The translations under genes and the position numbers were made by a program. A DNA stretch of 64,000 nucleotides, taken from the NCBI GenBank assembly GCA_004154925.1, contig QJNS01000101.1:124001-188000 (forward strand), written 5' to 3'. The notes under the pieces were generated by a model that saw only the letters and a list, made by a program, of their open reading frames with translations, was not told where the DNA came from and did no database searches. The DNA comes from Monosporascus cannonballus (taxonomy: Eukaryota; Ascomycota; Sordariomycetes; Xylariales). Of this stretch, positions 12,046-23,181 are shown one piece after another (the stretch's first letter is position 1; each line of letters begins with the position of its first letter).

Positions 12046-15000
12046 GGAGCGGTCACTTTCGAAGTCGACCTTCCCCACCCAGTCCCCTCAACATCTGCGA
12101 GCCCATGAAGACTATCCGGACCTCAAAAGTGTCCTACACGAAACATACATGTAAAGATAGAAACATACTAGATAGCCACGGACATGGTTAGTGCCTCGCA
12201 GCGACGCCAGCTAGCCGCGGCATTAAAAAAATGGGAAAACGCCTTGACAAATCAATCGTAAGGAGCGGAAGCTCGTGAAAATAGCGATGGTGAATATGGA
12301 TGAGGCGGACGGTAGATGTTGAACCCTGTTCATCCTGGGTGATTCCTCCGTGATGCTGTAAAGCACATTCCATTCTATTCCCCAGCTCCCCTACGTAATG
12401 TTGAAGCGCGGTAGAACAAACTTGGAGTTGCCCGACGCATGGCCGGACAGGGATATCATTGGTAGTTTTTGCGCAGAGGCTCAAATAATCCCTGTCGGGA
12501 AAGCCCTTGCAAGCTTTCCATGGAGCTGTTCCACATGCAAGAAAGCGGAGCCCCCGTTCTAGTGGGGACGCAGTAGCGGACAGCGGGGTTTCGGGCTACG
12601 TCCAGCGTCCAGCCCGTCCAGCCCCGTCAAGGGGGCCTCCATCATCAGTGACGATCTCCTTAGGCGCTTTTCTCCTCTCGCCCCGCCGGCTTTGACTCTT
12701 GCCTCGCGCTTGCGCACATGCGCGCGAGTGTGTGCGTGCGCATGTGCGTCCACACACGCAAAAAGAATAAGTACGTATGTGCCAGCGTACCATAGCGGGA
12801 CCCGAGATCGTGGGGCGCGTTTACCCGAGAAAATTGGCAAGACCACATCGAACTTCGTACTACAGTACCTACGCTTGATACAGAGGGATCGTCGGTGTTT
12901 GGTTGTAGCTAGTTGTTTGTAGCCACATAGAAAAGACAATGATGGGGTCTCCGTTGGGCACATACGGGAAGTTCTCAAACGCTACGATTCCGACACTATC
13001 GCGTTACTTCAGGACAGTGGCCTGGGTTATTAACCCGATGAGGCAAAACACCACGCCCTCTATCCTGAAATTCGTTTACTTACGTAGAGAGGTAGCCATG
13101 TCAGCTTACCTTGTCCCACAGATGACGAAATAACACGAATGCCGGGGGGGAACTTTTCTCGGTAGTTCGGTATTCGTATCCAGGTACGCTACCTGTACGT
13201 GGTAGGCTAAACAAGTGTTAGAGGCACCCGCTTAAGGCAATTCTTCGCCCCTGGCCTATGGTCTATCCTTGTGTCTCAACTATGCTGTATCGGCTTTATT
13301 CCCATTCACATCCGCGAGTCCTCCATGCTCGGTCTCATACGCCTGCATGGGCTAAGCTCCCCTAGATCTGTCAGCGTGACCACTTTCTGGAGGGATGGTA
13401 AATTCCGTCCGACATCCAGCGCAGCCCCTCCACGTCCAAGGTATGTACCTGCCCACTACCCCTCCAGATGAAGTGCTCTCGGTAACTGCCCCACCACAAG
13501 CTACCTCGTAGCTTTGCAGTGGGTTTCCGTACTGGGGGAAGAAGAGGGTCCACCGAGAAGGGCCGGGCTGCTGCGGGTTTTTCATGGGTTTGCTGCGTGG
13601 AAGGAAATAGCGCATGGTTATCAATGCTGTGAAAAAGGAGCGGAAAAGGGAAAAAAAAGGGGGGGGATGCACCGCTGCTGACCCAGTTTTCCAGTCTTCT
13701 AACCACAGAATCCGCAGCTTTGGCTCTGCAGTAGGAACCTCTCGCCTCTCTTTGTTCCCGTTGGTTATTTAATTCCCCTGTATGGAGGTGAAGCGGAGCC
13801 GGATTCATAATCTGGTCACCTCTGTTCTCCCCAGCAATGATTGGCATCCCGGCAGCGAAACGTATAACTGCATCAGAGGTTAGAAGGTCCCGACGGCTTA
13901 TGGATTTAGGTTCCAATCGGCCCTGCGCCAGATCGCATAATACAACGCTCCTTCCGCGCAGCCACTATTGCCGAACGTCACGAATGCCACACTTCCTTTC
14001 GGCACCACTAATGTCAGGATGGCGGTAAACTTTCGATCCCAGGACGGAGTTGTTGAGCAGGAATTAGTCACCCTCTTGATGCCATGTATGCAAACTGACA
14101 ACACTCCTGACATCCGATCTGCTACCCGCCGGAAGAAGAGCTTCTTCAAGTTCCTAAGCCCGTCTTCGACGATATAACATCCTTGCTGTTCCCTGCACAG
14201 AATCGTCCCTGAAGTTACAATGCACAGCCTGTAGGTGACTCGAAAAGACGGACGGCACTTCCATGGTAGCCGGTCCTGCAGCTGTTTCATGACTACGCTC
14301 GACTTTTAGAGAGGACAAGAAACCCCCGGCGATCTGGGGCAGGTTAATACCTGCCCTGACCAGACGATTACCGCGAGACGATTAGCTCGCGTTCTCGTAC
14401 GTTACATTGGGAAAGTTGCAGTTCGAGCCAGGAAGAACACGCCCTAGCCGCACCACGGCATAAGGTGGAATACAGTAAAAGTAATGCAGCTATGGATTGC
14501 GGACGTCGGCATCTTACAAAAATACCAGGCCCAAACGGAATGCTCCGTGGCGTCGACAGCGGTGGCGGTGGGCGTGCCCTGTGGACGTTGCCGTCAAACG
14601 AGTCGTCGATGGTATGGTTCTAACGAGGGTCCGGCCTCTATGAATACGAGAGGATGGTTGCAGAGGCTAAGAAGCTCGAGGACCAGTAACCGGGCTCGTT
14701 TCATGTGGGAGACGATCTCGTCAAGCGTTCAGAGCAGTCGTAACTGCAATATGTTCAAGAACCGAAAGGTAAGGACGTGGCGAATCCGGGATAGCTAGGC
14801 CGTTAGTCAAAAAGGCGATGATACCGCCTACGAAGCAATTAGCTTCGCCTGCATCGCCTTACACGGGTCATATGAGGGAAGTCTCATCAAAAGGCTGGAA
14901 TTCCAAAGCGTCAAAGCTTCCAGAACCTGTGTACGATCAGCAGATAGGTAATGCTTGAGTTCGTGAGTTTCCAGAAACCCGGGTATTAATTACCGCGTAA

Positions 15001-15273
15001 GTGTGATAACAGACCCCGGAGTAGCACGCCCCACAAATCCTTCGGTGAAGACAAAGCTGCGTACCTCATCAAATTCTTCAGGGTATTGATCCTAATTCAT
15101 GCCAGACCCGTTTCATAAGCCCACCGGCGCGAGGTGCCCTTCCGCTTTGAAAGATCCTTCAGCTAGCACCAAGCGAGCAGGTCGACTACCTCGTTTCGCA
15201 AGTTCCTCCACACCCCAGCTGCATCGGTACCTCCCTTACCGACAATATCCATTGCGTCGGATAGCACGCCGCA
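12046..15273. other. intergenic, no gene recognised
   Basis: Open frames on both strands overlap and none resembles a known protein. The longest is a minus-strand frame of 181 codons at 13371-13916, with low-complexity and unlikely composition. A strong stem-loop lies at 14812-14860. The final part must include the promoter of the LAS1 gene starting at 15274. Confidence 0.45.
14812..14860. repeat. two-tier stem-loop
   Basis: AAGGCGATG pairs with CATCGCCTT (9 bp) on the outside, and CGAAGC pairs with GCTTCG on the inside around a short AATTA loop. The hairpin is 49 nt long and lies in non-coding DNA between genes. It could be a remnant of a transposon end or a structured RNA. Nothing ties it to a family. 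Confidence 0.35.
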
Positions 15274-16715
15274 ATGGTCCAGTACATCCACACGCCCTGG
15301 AGGGATCGCGCGGAGCTGTTGGAAGTCCGCCAGCAATTTTACCCTTCGCCACCGGCCGAGGCCCCGACCGTCACCGCCGAAGATGAGGCCAAACACCAAC
15401 ACGCCGTCTCGAGGGTCTCCATGTGGATGCAGCGCGGCGGCTGCCCGCACCTGGTCGAGTCCACGGCTCTCCTCGTGGCGGCTGTCCTCAGCGATCTCCG
15501 CGACACTAGGACGGGGGCCAGCTCTTCGCCGTACGCAATCCGAGCCGCGTACTCGGCCGCGTTTAGCCGGTATGTGAAGTTCTCTCCTACCACTCTTCCT
15601 TCTCTTGCTTTTTGACTAGGTATTTGCGCATTGGTGTGCTCCGGCCCAAAGTATCGCCGCTGCTGCCTGGTCTGCCTCATCTGCCCCGCTTGGGCGCAAA
15701 GGTCCCAGTGCTCGATCTCAGCACCACTGGGTACTGCCGGAGAGGTCTGGTCGTGTTCCCGGATTCCTTTAGTCCCGTTGCATCCGCCACTGCATACACA
15801 TGACAAGAGATGGCCGTTGTCCTCGCCGGCAAGAATCGAAGGGGAACAGGCCCAATGCTGGGAAGGCGGGAGAGCAAAGATTGGGTGCCGAACAAGAGGA
15901 CTTCCTACTCCTTCCCAGGTTGCCTCGGCGCAGTACCACGACGTTGATATATGGCAAGGGGTGCCCATTCACGACTGGCTGTCCCGCCTTGGTAAAAAGC
16001 TACGGGGACTCAAATCGTGTTGCTAACTATGCCTTCTGTTGCCCGTAGATTCGTCACCGGCCTCCTGGACAGCCAACAAGACAAACAGCGCAAGATGAGC
16101 ATGTATGCAGTTGCTAAGACCATCGGCCTACCGGCATCATTCGTCGAACTCAGGCACCAAGCTACTCACGAGCAACTGCCCTCGCTTCTGAAGCTCCGGG
16201 CGGCGGCCAAGAAGGCGCTTGCGTGGATATGGCACTACTACTGGAAGAACCTACCCGGCGATGATTCATCTACAACGGAAGATAAGGCAGAGGCATGCAG
16301 AAACTTACTGATCCAGTACCTCAGAGACGAGGAGCAGAGTACGAGCGAGAAGTCGTTGCAGAAGAAATTGAGGCAGTGGGACCAGACCTTTATCCTGCAA
16401 GTCCTGGGTGAAATCGGCGAGTCTTGCGAGGACTCCAAGCTACTCCTCCGGTCTCTGCAGCTATCTCGCGGTATACTGGACGGAAATTTTACGATTCCGC
16501 GTGTCGTGAGAGCAGGTGGTAGCCAGCCGCGCCCCGCGAAGGACATTGATGCAATCAGGGCCGATCTGGAGAAATCCCGCGATGAGCTTGAAGCCACGCC
16601 CGTAGGCGCCAGGGACAAGCCCCTCCAGCCCCAGAGTCAGACATCGCTTAGAACGAGAGGTTGGTCTAGACACGAGGGACCGTGGAATGCGAAGCCAATC
16701 GGTGTTATTATATAG
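15274..16715 (+). CDS. LAS1: Las1-like rRNA-processing endonuclease
   Basis: Las1 is the HEPN-fold endoribonuclease that cuts the ITS2 spacer of pre-rRNA in the nucleolus, together with the polynucleotide kinase Grc3. Exon 1 is 15274-15569 (from [20 protein letters not shown]) and exon 2 is 16049-16715. Joined, they give 320 aa. Exon 1 contains [20 protein letters not shown], a hallmark of the family. The junction restores [20 protein letters not shown]. The HEPN catalytic motif R-x4-H is present as RHQATH at residues 134-139. A Trp-rich helix ([14 protein letters not shown]) follows. The C-terminus ends [18 protein letters not shown]. The protein is shorter than yeast Las1 (502 aa), but both conserved ends are present, so it looks complete. 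The intron is unusually long for this window (479 nt). Confidence 0.88.
15570..16048 (+). other. unusually long LAS1 intron (479 nt)
   Basis: The donor GTATGTG follows the codon for Ser-98 and the first two bases of Arg-99. The acceptor CCCGTAG is at 16048, with TGCTAAC branch sequence at 16021. A good second acceptor (TTTTTGACTAG) ends at 15619. Its use would give an ORF that stops at 15803, losing the catalytic motif. Other introns in this region are about 40-120 nt. Confidence 0.6.
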
Positions 16716-17499
16716 ACACAAGCACGCCTTTACCGACCAGTAGCTGTCCCCTGAGCGATAGAGGCTATACTAAGAGCAACGAGAGACCCGTCAAGACCCA
16801 TAGTCTTATCCACGAGCTTCGATTTTCCTGCTTAGCGTCCCTTGCTTGTATGCTTGTATGCTTGTATGCCTGTTCAGCGACCTTGGAAAAGGGATGCTAC
16901 CTAGGTATGTATGACGCAGCGGCACGGGTCATATATTAGCCGGTCGATATCATAATCATGAAGCAGCTATGTCCAAATCCCGTATCGAGCGGAGTGTTCG
17001 GATAGATACGGCATAAGCCGAACGAAGAAATCCGCTTCGTAGTACTGTTCAAGTTCGTAGTTCCTGCGCTAGGCGGTAACTAGGCACATCTCGAACTTCA
17101 AGAGGAAGCCGACGAAGCTATGAGCGAAATACTACCACTTCAAATGTGTGTGTATGCTTGCCAGCTGTTGTCGGCTGGGCACCTCCGTATCTGTAAACCT
17201 CCAGGGCTAGCTGTGAGGGGTCGGCGTCATTGTTACTCCTGTGGGCTTGACGAATCATCCCGGAGCAGTCGGTAGATGCTATACGTAAGCTTATAGTCTC
17301 AAGTCATATCGGGCGGGCATCGCCGTTACATCTATGAATATCCTCGCAAGGACGAGACCTTCAGCTTCGCGAAAAATTGGTAGCTTGACAGCAGCTGTAA
17401 GTCAATTAAGATCGGGAGGTGTCAATCGCCATCAGGGTATCCTCGAAGCCCCCCTGGTACGACGGCTGACTCGGCCAATAGTTCGCCTTTACGCACACC
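16716..17499. other. intergenic between LAS1 and GLO2
   Basis: No gene is seen. It has three perfect tandem copies of cttgtatg at 16845-16868. A nested inverted-repeat segment lies around 16986-17038 (gttcgg/ccgaac inside agcgga/tccgct). Confidence 0.5.
16845..16868. repeat. 8-bp microsatellite, three copies
   Basis: Three perfect head-to-tail copies of cttgtatg downstream of LAS1. Confidence 0.7.
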
Positions 17500-18746
17500 A
17501 TGCATATCCAGTCGATTCCTATGTGTAGGTATCTTTCTGGCAAGCGGCAACTTCGGGTCCTAACTGGGGGCTGCCAGGGACGGGGAGAAGTGACAACTAC
17601 GCGTACCTGCTCGTAGATGACCAGTCGAGGGATGCGGTGATCATCGACCCGGCGAATCCCGAGGAGTAAGGCTAAGTTCATGACGTGAGGACCTCGTAAA
17701 AGACCTAACAAGACGTCTAGGGTGTCACCCGTCCTCAAGCAGGCAATCTCGGCGGGCAAGATCAACCTCAAAGCCATCTTGAACACACACCAGTAGGCGT
17801 CTCCCCTTTATCCGGTACGATCAATACTAACGGCCGCCATAGCCATTGGGACCATGCCGGGGGCAATAAGAGGCTGGTAAGATGGACCATGGTATGTAAC
17901 GCAAGCCAGCCCAGCCAGCTGATGAGGTTCCGTAGCGCAACGATTTGGGGACCCCGGACCTCCCGATCATCGGGGGTAAGGACTGCGAGGCCGTCACCAA
18001 GACGCCAGCCGACGGCGAAGGCTTTAATGTCGGGAACATTGCTGTGAAGGGCATCCGCACGCCTTGCCACACCCAGGACAGCATCTGCTGGTTTGCCCAG
18101 GATGGCGATGAGAAAGCAGTATTCACAGGAGATACGCTGTTCCACGGTGGTAGGTGATACGGGGGGCCCCATCCTCACGTCGCTCCCTATCTGACAGTTC
18201 GAGAATGATGGGTTGGCTAACTACTTCCCAGGTTGCGGGAGGTTCTTCGAGGGTACGGCGGAAGAGATGCATGCGGCTCTGAACGAGAAGCTGGCTGCGC
18301 TTCCCGACTGCACCAGGGTCTACGTGGGTAGTCGGGAACCACACGATGCGGTCGAACTTAAAGGCTGACTCTTGATCTGCACAGCCCGGCCACGAGTACA
18401 CGAAGTCTAACGTGAAATTCGGCATATCAGTTCTCCAGAGCGAGGCGGTCAAGAAGCTGCAAGCTTTCGCGGAGAACAACAAGGAGACCCAGGGACGATT
18501 CACCATCGGCGACGAGAAGGTATGTCGGAACGAGATTATCGCCGGGGTCCGGGCTAACTACTCGGACATAGCAACACAACGTGTTCATGCGGGTCGAGGT
18601 AGGTACATCCATCTAGTACGGCGGGTGCATCGTGGACGGCTGACTCTTTTGGATGACAGGATCCGGAAATTCTAAAGGCTACGGGCAGGACGGACCCCGT
18701 AGAAGTAATGGCAAAGCTACGAGAGATGAAGAACAACTTCAAGTGA
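17500..18746 (+). CDS. GLO2: glyoxalase II (hydroxyacylglutathione hydrolase)
   Basis: Hydrolyses S-lactoylglutathione to lactate and glutathione, the second step of methylglyoxal detoxification, in the cytosol. Nine exons: 17500-17524, 17578-17665, 17721-17792, 17843-17876, 17936-18149, 18232-18323, 18385-18519, 18572-18598 and 18660-18746. Together they encode 257 aa, the usual length. The start gives [20 protein letters not shown]. The metallo-beta-lactamase metal motif THHHWDH is at residues 60-66, rebuilt across intron 3. [10 protein letters not shown] and [15 protein letters not shown] supply further metal ligands, and PGHEYTKSN carries the last His. The C-terminus ([17 protein letters not shown]) is canonical. 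Every junction restores the family sequence without a stop, so the gene looks functional. Eight introns of 50-82 nt make it the most intron-dense gene here. Confidence 0.93.
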
Positions 18747-19843
18747 GTAAGTAACCGGGGTAACTCTCACCGTCGCTTGTATCATAGGAGGCGCGATCCT
18801 AACAGGCACCAGGCCACCACCGGACAGCAAGATGTAGAGCGTGGAATCACGGTCGTTGCGGGTGACATCCCTAACAACAAATTCTAAAACAAGATTGCTT
18901 ATGTATATGAACCTCTCCTTGTAGTTATCTAATGAGTTACGAATCCGACCCGGACGGAAATGTGTGCAGGTCGAGATTAATTAGATAGACCATCTAGTGG
19001 AAGAACATGTCACCCAACAAGCGGCAAACACCTATCGACCACGGACGACAGGTGTCCACAGACACTTGGGGATCATCGACTTATAAACTCGACAACGTAT
19101 TTTTATCTTGCTTCACTGTCCACACTTGCTCGCTGTAGATGAGACGAGACGGCAAGCTCTAGCATATTTTGAAGCTACTCGGTTGCGAGTACATATAGCG
19201 GAACACTAACGAGGTTCAACGAAAAGCAGACTCGAGAAAAGTAGGCAAACCCGTCAAATCTTCTCGACTGGTGCTGGAGCCCATGAATTGCGCCCAGTTA
19301 TCAAGACAGCACCTACGGTACCTACCTCCATAAGCGAGATCCGATGACGATACTCGGAACGGCATCGGCGGTGAGGAGTGTAGAGGTTTGGGGAGTTGCC
19401 CTCTCTCTCTCCTTTCCTCGGATCTCGGTGGTGGAAGAAGAGGAAGACAATGCTGAAATTTCTGCTGGTCCGAGATTTTCTAGGTAGCGCCCAACGGTGG
19501 ACCTACCCAGCTACCGAGGTTGCATCGACAGCTGACCACATCTGGCGAGCAGGTGTGAGCGCTCCACATTAGTTACCCCTGAAGGTGCGGACGAGCATTT
19601 GAGAATTCGTAAGTCTATTCTACGTCCTAAAGTCGATACGACGTTAAATTCCGCGGTCCGTTTCATGAGGTGGTTGCCTTATCGCATTTGCGTTTTGTGC
19701 ATGTCTGGGCTTCTGACCTTATCCCGCAACAAGAAAGGGGCCTCCCCGTGTTCACAATCCATTCTTCCGCGGGTTCCTCGCCAAAATAATCGGCAACGAC
19801 ATGTTCCGTGCGGTTACGAGCACAGAGCAAGGCTGCCATCGCA
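18747..19843. other. intergenic between GLO2 and the MFS pseudogene
   Basis: The two genes converge here, so both 3' regions lie in this stretch. No open frame is convincing. Nothing structural stands out beyond local AT-rich patches. Confidence 0.5.
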
Positions 19844-21943
19844 TTACTCGTTTCGCGCCTGTGACCTCGGAATGAGCCACCAGCAAAGCCCTGTTGCGAC
19901 GATAAGTGCCAGCACGATCGGTTGCAGAACTGCCACGCCGGCGCCTGTCGCTATCAGGCCAGTAATCGAGGGGAAGAGGGAACCGCCCGCCTGGGCAAGG
20001 ACGAAAATATAGCCTGCGTGGATGGTCTTAGCTCTCCTCTGAACCCGCCACTCTTCCCCCACGCCGCTTACCTAAGGCTGTCGTCTGTAATTCCCTGGGG
20101 AATATCTTGGAAGCAACCGACATCCCCTGATTCAGCATAGTCTCCAGCGTCAGCCCCCACCGGAACGCAAAATATAAGGCAGGGGGGAGCGGTTACTCAC
20201 AGTCGCGAAGAAGGGGCCGAAGAAGAAACCCATCAAGCTGAGCGCCACGGCACTGCCGATGATGTTGGGCTGCAGCCAGAAGACGAGTTGCAGACAGGCG
20301 CAAACGACGCTATATATGATCAGCATCCGCCTCTCCCCGAACCGGTACGTGGGCTCAGCGAGAAACAGGCGCCCGGCGAGGAGACCTCCGTAGTAGCCCG
20401 TGGGCACATATCCCATCTGCGAATTCGTGGTTAGTTATCCCCCTGGACGAGCACGACCGCCCATGACGACCACGCACGATCGCGGGGATGCTTGCTACTC
20501 TCAACACGGGTGGCACCAGAGTCGCGTTCAAGAACTACATTCGCTTGTACTGCCAGAACTGACAAGGAGCGCTAGGCGCAGGAGACCACTTACGTTAGCC
20601 AAGTTGCCGCCTCGGACAGTGGTCAGGAACTCGACGACCCAACCACCGGCCGTCATGACGGCACCGAGATTGAAGAAATAGAACATGCTGATGATCCACA
20701 AGGTCTTCAGCCTCAGGACACCCGCCGTCTCGCGGAAAGCGGCCCTGTTTCGCTTTTTGGGTGCGGGAGTTCTCTGTTGCCCCCAGCCTGCTCCAGAGGC
20801 TGTCCTTGAAGGCGACAGCAACCCCGACCTGGTTGACCAGGCTGATGGCTACGAGCACGATGTACGCCCTCTTCCAACCGGCTATCCCCATCGAATTGGG
20901 GCTGTTCGCTATCGCCGTGGCCACCATGGGACCGACGAAGCAGCCGAGAGCGCAGCAAGCATGGATGAAGCTGAGCCACCTGTGGGGGACGTTATGCAAA
21001 CCGCTCACGAACGTGTTGGAATGGGAATCCTGGTAGGCCACTGTGACACGTAGAGTCAGCCGTTACCTCTCGCTCGCGGTCAAGTGAGTAACGAATGGGT
21101 CCGAGATATTGGAAGGTTGCAATCCGTAACCAAGTCCCAATAACATAAGAAAAGTGGGTTTATCGTCCCCTAGGGGACCCGGGGCGGGGGGGGGGGAGGG
21201 GGTTGTGGTGAAGGGGTCAAGAAAATCTTCTGGTATCACCTACTCCCGAGTGTCTGGAGGAAGAAAGTGACATAGAAGAGGGGCAGCGCGCTCCAAGGGC
21301 GTAAACGTTGTGAGAGCAGCTAAAAACCGGCACCGATGGATAGCAGCTGGCCCAGGGTTAGGTGGGCCGCGAGGATAGGGTTGGTGACCGCGGCGACGAA
21401 CCACCCGGCGAAGGTGGTAGCATAGCTAGACCAGTTCAGATTCCCATCCCTAGTACTCGGCCTCCGAGGATACTTACATAATAGCCACCTGGCCGGCCGA
21501 GATACCCCAATACGATAACATATAAGGGAGTAAGGGGCCCAGAGTTCCGTCGTTCTATAGACATACCTTAGTATCTAATCCTCGAAAGCGTAGACAAACG
21601 CCTCGAATCTCAAAATGCAGCAGGGGGCGGCGAGTCCGCGGATTAGGAAAGTCATGGGACATACTACACGGACGTCAGCTCACGGAAGCCCCCATGGAAG
21701 AGCAGAGCCAAGGAGTACTGAGACTGAGACGGGGAGGCTACGCATACCGACACCGGCACAGAAGAACGAATAGCCAGCAACCACTAACTTGAGGAAAGGC
21801 GTTGCTGGTTCGCGACCGACCACGTCTGGCCCCGACGGAGCATCTCCGGGCGCGGTCTCTACATCATTCGCGGATTGGTGGTGGGGGAGCTCGGTCAGGG
21901 GAACAGGCTGAGCCTCGACGACCTGGGTGTTGGAGTTGGACAT
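19844..21943 (-). pseudogene. MFS transporter of the BSC6-like group, broken
   Basis: Major facilitator membrane transporter; substrate unknown. Exons in coding order: 21943-21752, 21554-21478, 21425-21244, 21040-20594, 20416-20201, 20126-20072 and 20013-19844. They would encode about 445 aa, with the N-terminus MSNSNTQVVEAQPVPLTELP. Membrane segments are visible, for example LKLVVAGYSFFCAG, TLWIISMFYFFNLGAVMTAG and LQPIVLALIVATGLCWWLIP. MAYQDSHSNTFVSGLHN is typical of the group. Two lesions are seen. An in-frame TAG (21322-21320) stands where the flanking frame continues smoothly. An extra base in the GGG run at about 20743-20745 shifts the frame in exon 4; removing one base makes exon 4 fit the next junction. 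The 21751 donor (GTCGGT) is weak. Several introns are long (197, 203 and 177 nt). Confidence 0.8.
21178..21202 (+). repeat. G-rich tract inside an intron of the MFS pseudogene
   Basis: A run of almost pure G on the plus strand (C on the transcript strand) in the 203-nt intron 21041-21243. It could form a G-quadruplex and is prone to slippage and sequencing error. Confidence 0.6.
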
Positions 21944-23181
21944 CGTACGGTACGTTAGGGTAGTTCGTCTAGCAGTGACTACGAGGGAGGGATGGCCGTC
22001 GTGCTACGCGTAGAGACATTCAATTACCCGAAGACTCCTCCAAACTCCGTGGGAGCTTTATATAACTGTTGTCATTGCTACCGGACACCGCGACTCAAGG
22101 GCTGCTACGGCAAAAGGTCGGGTCAGCATGCACCCATGAACGAACTGACCATCTCCAAGCATGGCCCGGGCCACTATTCCGAGCATCATCTCATGAGCGT
22201 CCGAACCAGCTTCGTGTATTGAATTCAGTATTACCGGAACATTATGGCTTTAGTCAAGATTGACATCTCTGTACGAAAGTTTGGATGCCCCATCAGGTGC
22301 CCCCGGGGGAAGGACAGCTGGGGCGGTTCCCGATAGGGGACAAATTACGAGGTTACGGGTCTCTAGCCTGGGCATGTAAGCCGTCTTATCCGCACCGCGT
22401 TGGTGCTAGGAGCTACCGATGGCAGGCAACTACAAGAGCTATGCCGGTATCGCAATTTTGTTTTCCTGTTTAAAAAAATAAAAAATAAAAATTGGACTGG
22501 TACGAAAGCTACGGTCCTGTATGTAAATATGGAATCGAGCCGCCTCGAGTAAGGTGCATGTGTGTACCGCACACCGTTCGCCCAGACCAAGATTACTTAC
22601 ACAAGATCGCTTGCGTAACACCCGCCATTGAATATTAATACCTCCCGACGACCTTGGTAGCCCTGCGTAACTACCCGGTAGACCAGTAACGCAGGTCGCC
22701 AAACAAAGGGTAAGGTGAGTGCTCTCATACGTATAAACATGCTACGTAAGGCGTAATCACGGTTATTATCCACTGCGCCTTACACAGGCGGTCATGTTAG
22801 TTTACTTGGTCGTTCCGAAATAGGAGCAATGGAGACATAGCACATACATACATCATAGATCTACTACATACATATGTAGTAATAGGGGCTTCGGGTTCTT
22901 ACTAACCCTCCACAGTTACAGTGGAAGGGGTGCAACGTCATTTCGCTTTAGTTGAATCGACCTTATCAGTCGCCTATCCCAATTGAACACTTATCGATGC
23001 TACCAAGCACGTTCAACCTCGATATTGCAGTATATGAGGGTGTCTAGACGCCTCGCACCTTGCGCCTACGCCTACGCCAACGCAAACATCAACTCCCGGC
23101 ATAGCTTGATTTGATAACGATCGCACACCAATAAACCGACGCGTCGGACGGCACAGGAACGAACGGTATGACTCCTTCGAC
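21944..23181. other. divergent intergenic region between the MFS pseudogene and HID1
   Basis: The two genes point away from each other, so both promoters lie here. It contains an A/T-only patch (taaaaaaataaaaaataaaa) near 22470 and a pair of cacatacatacat/acatacatatg repeats near 22841-22880. No gene is seen. Confidence 0.5.

Noticed and set aside
12559..12978. Minus-strand frame of 139 codons with His/Ala-rich repeats
   Set aside because: The apparent repeats come from a gt/gc-rich simple-sequence patch near 12710-12760; several frames are open there at once.
13371..13916. Minus-strand open frame of 181 codons
   Set aside because: Overlapped by other frames on both strands, no recognisable domain, unlikely composition and no supportive splice context.
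15612..15803. Alternative second exon of LAS1
   Set aside because: Using the acceptor at 15619 gives a frame that stops at 15803 and lacks all later Las1 motifs; the 16048 acceptor restores the family sequence. Kept only as a possible splice variant.
15339..15968. Minus-strand frame of 209 codons across LAS1
   Set aside because: It runs antisense to LAS1 exon 1 and intron; the plus strand carries clear Las1 motifs.
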